Shown here piece by piece: positions 63,364 through 64,000 of a stretch of 64,000 bases of DNA (positions within the stretch are counted from its first letter, which is position 1; each line of letters starts with the position of its first letter). The stretch is from an uncultured Acidobacteriia bacterium (GTDB lineage Bacteria; Acidobacteriota; Terriglobia; Bryobacterales; Bryobacteraceae): assembly GCA_903907865.1 (NCBI GenBank), contig CAIVPR010000122.1, positions 1 through 64,000 on the forward strand. Reading direction: 5' to 3'. The position numbers and the translations under genes are program-made. The notes beneath the pieces are model-generated. The model ran no database searches and was not told where the DNA came from. It saw only the letters and a list, made by a program, of their open reading frames with translations.

Positions 63364-64000
63364 CTAGACCGGAACATATTGCCGCAGGTACCGCAACCCG
63401 ACCCGGAAGCCGGTCTTGTAGCCGTCGTTGATGTCGTCGCCGACATAGCCGGGGCGGTAGGTGTCGTCCTCGTGCTCGATGTTCATCGCGCCTGCATATC
63501 CCACGTCTTGCAGGACGGTGAAGAACTTGGGCCAGTCGACCTGGCCTTGGCCCGGAATTCGGTAGCGCCACCACGAAGCCGGGGATGGCGGGTTGATGCC
63601 GACCTTCGACAGCACGTTGTAGCGGATCTCGGTGTCCTTCAGGTGGACGTCCGAAATCTTCGAGACCCAGTCGCGGGCCGCTTGGTAGGGGTCCATGAAC
63701 TGGCGGAGGTAGTGCGAGGGGTCGAACTGCAGGCCGACGTATTTGCTGTCATTTAGGGCCTTGAACAGCGCCTCGTAGCCGACGGGCCCGGTTGCCACGT
63801 TCGGGCCCTCCGGCCACGGCTCCCAGACCAGCTTCACGTTGTGCTTTTCGCAGATCGGGAAATACCGTTCCTCGTATACACGCTTGATTTCGTCGGCCTG
63901 GTCGGCCAGTTTCTTGGCCGGATCCTTGCCGGACATGGTCCCGATGTGGGGCACGCCGAGGCGGCCGGCGATCTCGATCACGCCCGCCACGTGGTCGTTG
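63364..64000 (-). CDS. Sugar phosphate isomerase/epimerase-like protein (incomplete at the window end)
   Basis: The gene runs off the right end of the window; at least 212 residues of the C-terminal part are present, starting within an open frame before a GTG at 63990. The xylose-isomerase-like TIM barrel has metal ligands in VWEPWPEG, FDPSHYLRQFMD, DVHLKDTEIR and NIEHEDD. It belongs with sugar phosphate isomerases/epimerases, which act on hexoses or inositols. It lies 4 bases upstream of the beta-helix gene, so both may process one polysaccharide-derived substrate. Confidence 0.85.
   Translation of the reverse strand, partial: NDHVAGVIEIAGRLGVPHIGTMSGKDPAKKLADQADEIKRVYEERYFPICEKHNVKLVWEPWPEGPNVATGPVGYEALFKALNDSKYVGLQFDPSHYLRQFMDPYQAARDWVSKISDVHLKDTEIRYNVLSKVGINPPSPASWWRYRIPGQGQVDWPKFFTVLQDVGYAGAMNIEHEDDTYRPGYVGDDINDGYKTGFRVGLRYLRQYVPV

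Overview
The window reads as chromosomal DNA of a GC-rich, Gram-negative, probably soil-dwelling bacterium. The best guess is Acidobacteriota, Bryobacterales/Solibacter-type. This rests on the neighbouring pair of a cytochrome-c/DUF1549/DUF1553 protein and a Tat-exported DUF1501 protein, a TonB-dependent receptor with an N-terminal carboxypeptidase-regulatory-like domain, secreted DinB-like and DUF4159 proteins, a PEP-CTERM protein, and many small operons with 4-base start/stop overlaps. No rRNA, tRNA or marker protein fixes the taxon, and planctomycete-like lineages share some of these families.

Layout. 161-9073 is an exopolysaccharide operon: a Wzz/Wzc-type chain-length protein, three GT4 glycosyltransferases, one GT2, one hexapeptide acyltransferase and a Wzx-type flippase. 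9378-10803 is a tight three-gene module (unknown protein, DUF433, DUF5615 PIN-like), followed at 10821-11041 by a decayed copy of part of the flippase gene. 11235-13590 holds a multicopper oxidase and a DUF4159 protein. 13805-17894 is ileS-lspA-lgt. 18222-21077 holds a PEP-CTERM protein and a collagen-like protein. 21187-31284 is mixed: GNAT, two DinB-like proteins, a zinc-ribbon membrane protein, a metallo-beta-lactamase protein, the DUF1549/DUF1553-DUF1501 pair and a TonB receptor. 31329-33717 runs rplS, rnhB, a small membrane protein and an orphan Cas6-like RAMP protein.

33924-38266 is a nearly complete trans-4-hydroxy-L-proline catabolic locus: an epimerase, a three-part D-hydroxyproline dehydrogenase and a DapA-family deaminase. 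The final alpha-ketoglutarate semialdehyde dehydrogenase is not in the window. 38269-46118 holds a beta-propeller protein, an ECF sigma/anti-sigma operon headed by an apparently frameshifted gene, a HicB-like antitoxin with a truncated HicA, an M24 peptidase, a quinone oxidoreductase and a TPR lipoprotein. 46144-50057 carries dnaE2 and a DMT exporter. 50163-58290 carries an Rpn-type nuclease, an SDR, an orphan LytTR regulator, an NAD-dependent epimerase, an acyl-CoA synthetase with a MaoC protein and an HMG-CoA lyase, and a D-aminoacylase-like amidohydrolase. 58297-64000 holds xerC, trmFO, a DUF1801 pseudogene, a beta-helix/PDZ protein and a truncated sugar isomerase.

The items most worth a second look are: an intrinsic-terminator hairpin encoded inside the start of rnhB; the three-gene DUF433/PIN module with its flanking flippase fragment; the orphan Cas6; a dispersed repeat forming a 33-bp hairpin between convergent genes; the regularly interrupted collagen-like array; and -10-like hexamers placed about 6-10 nt before several start codons, which suggests leaderless transcripts. 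No CRISPR array, IS element, tRNA or rRNA was found.
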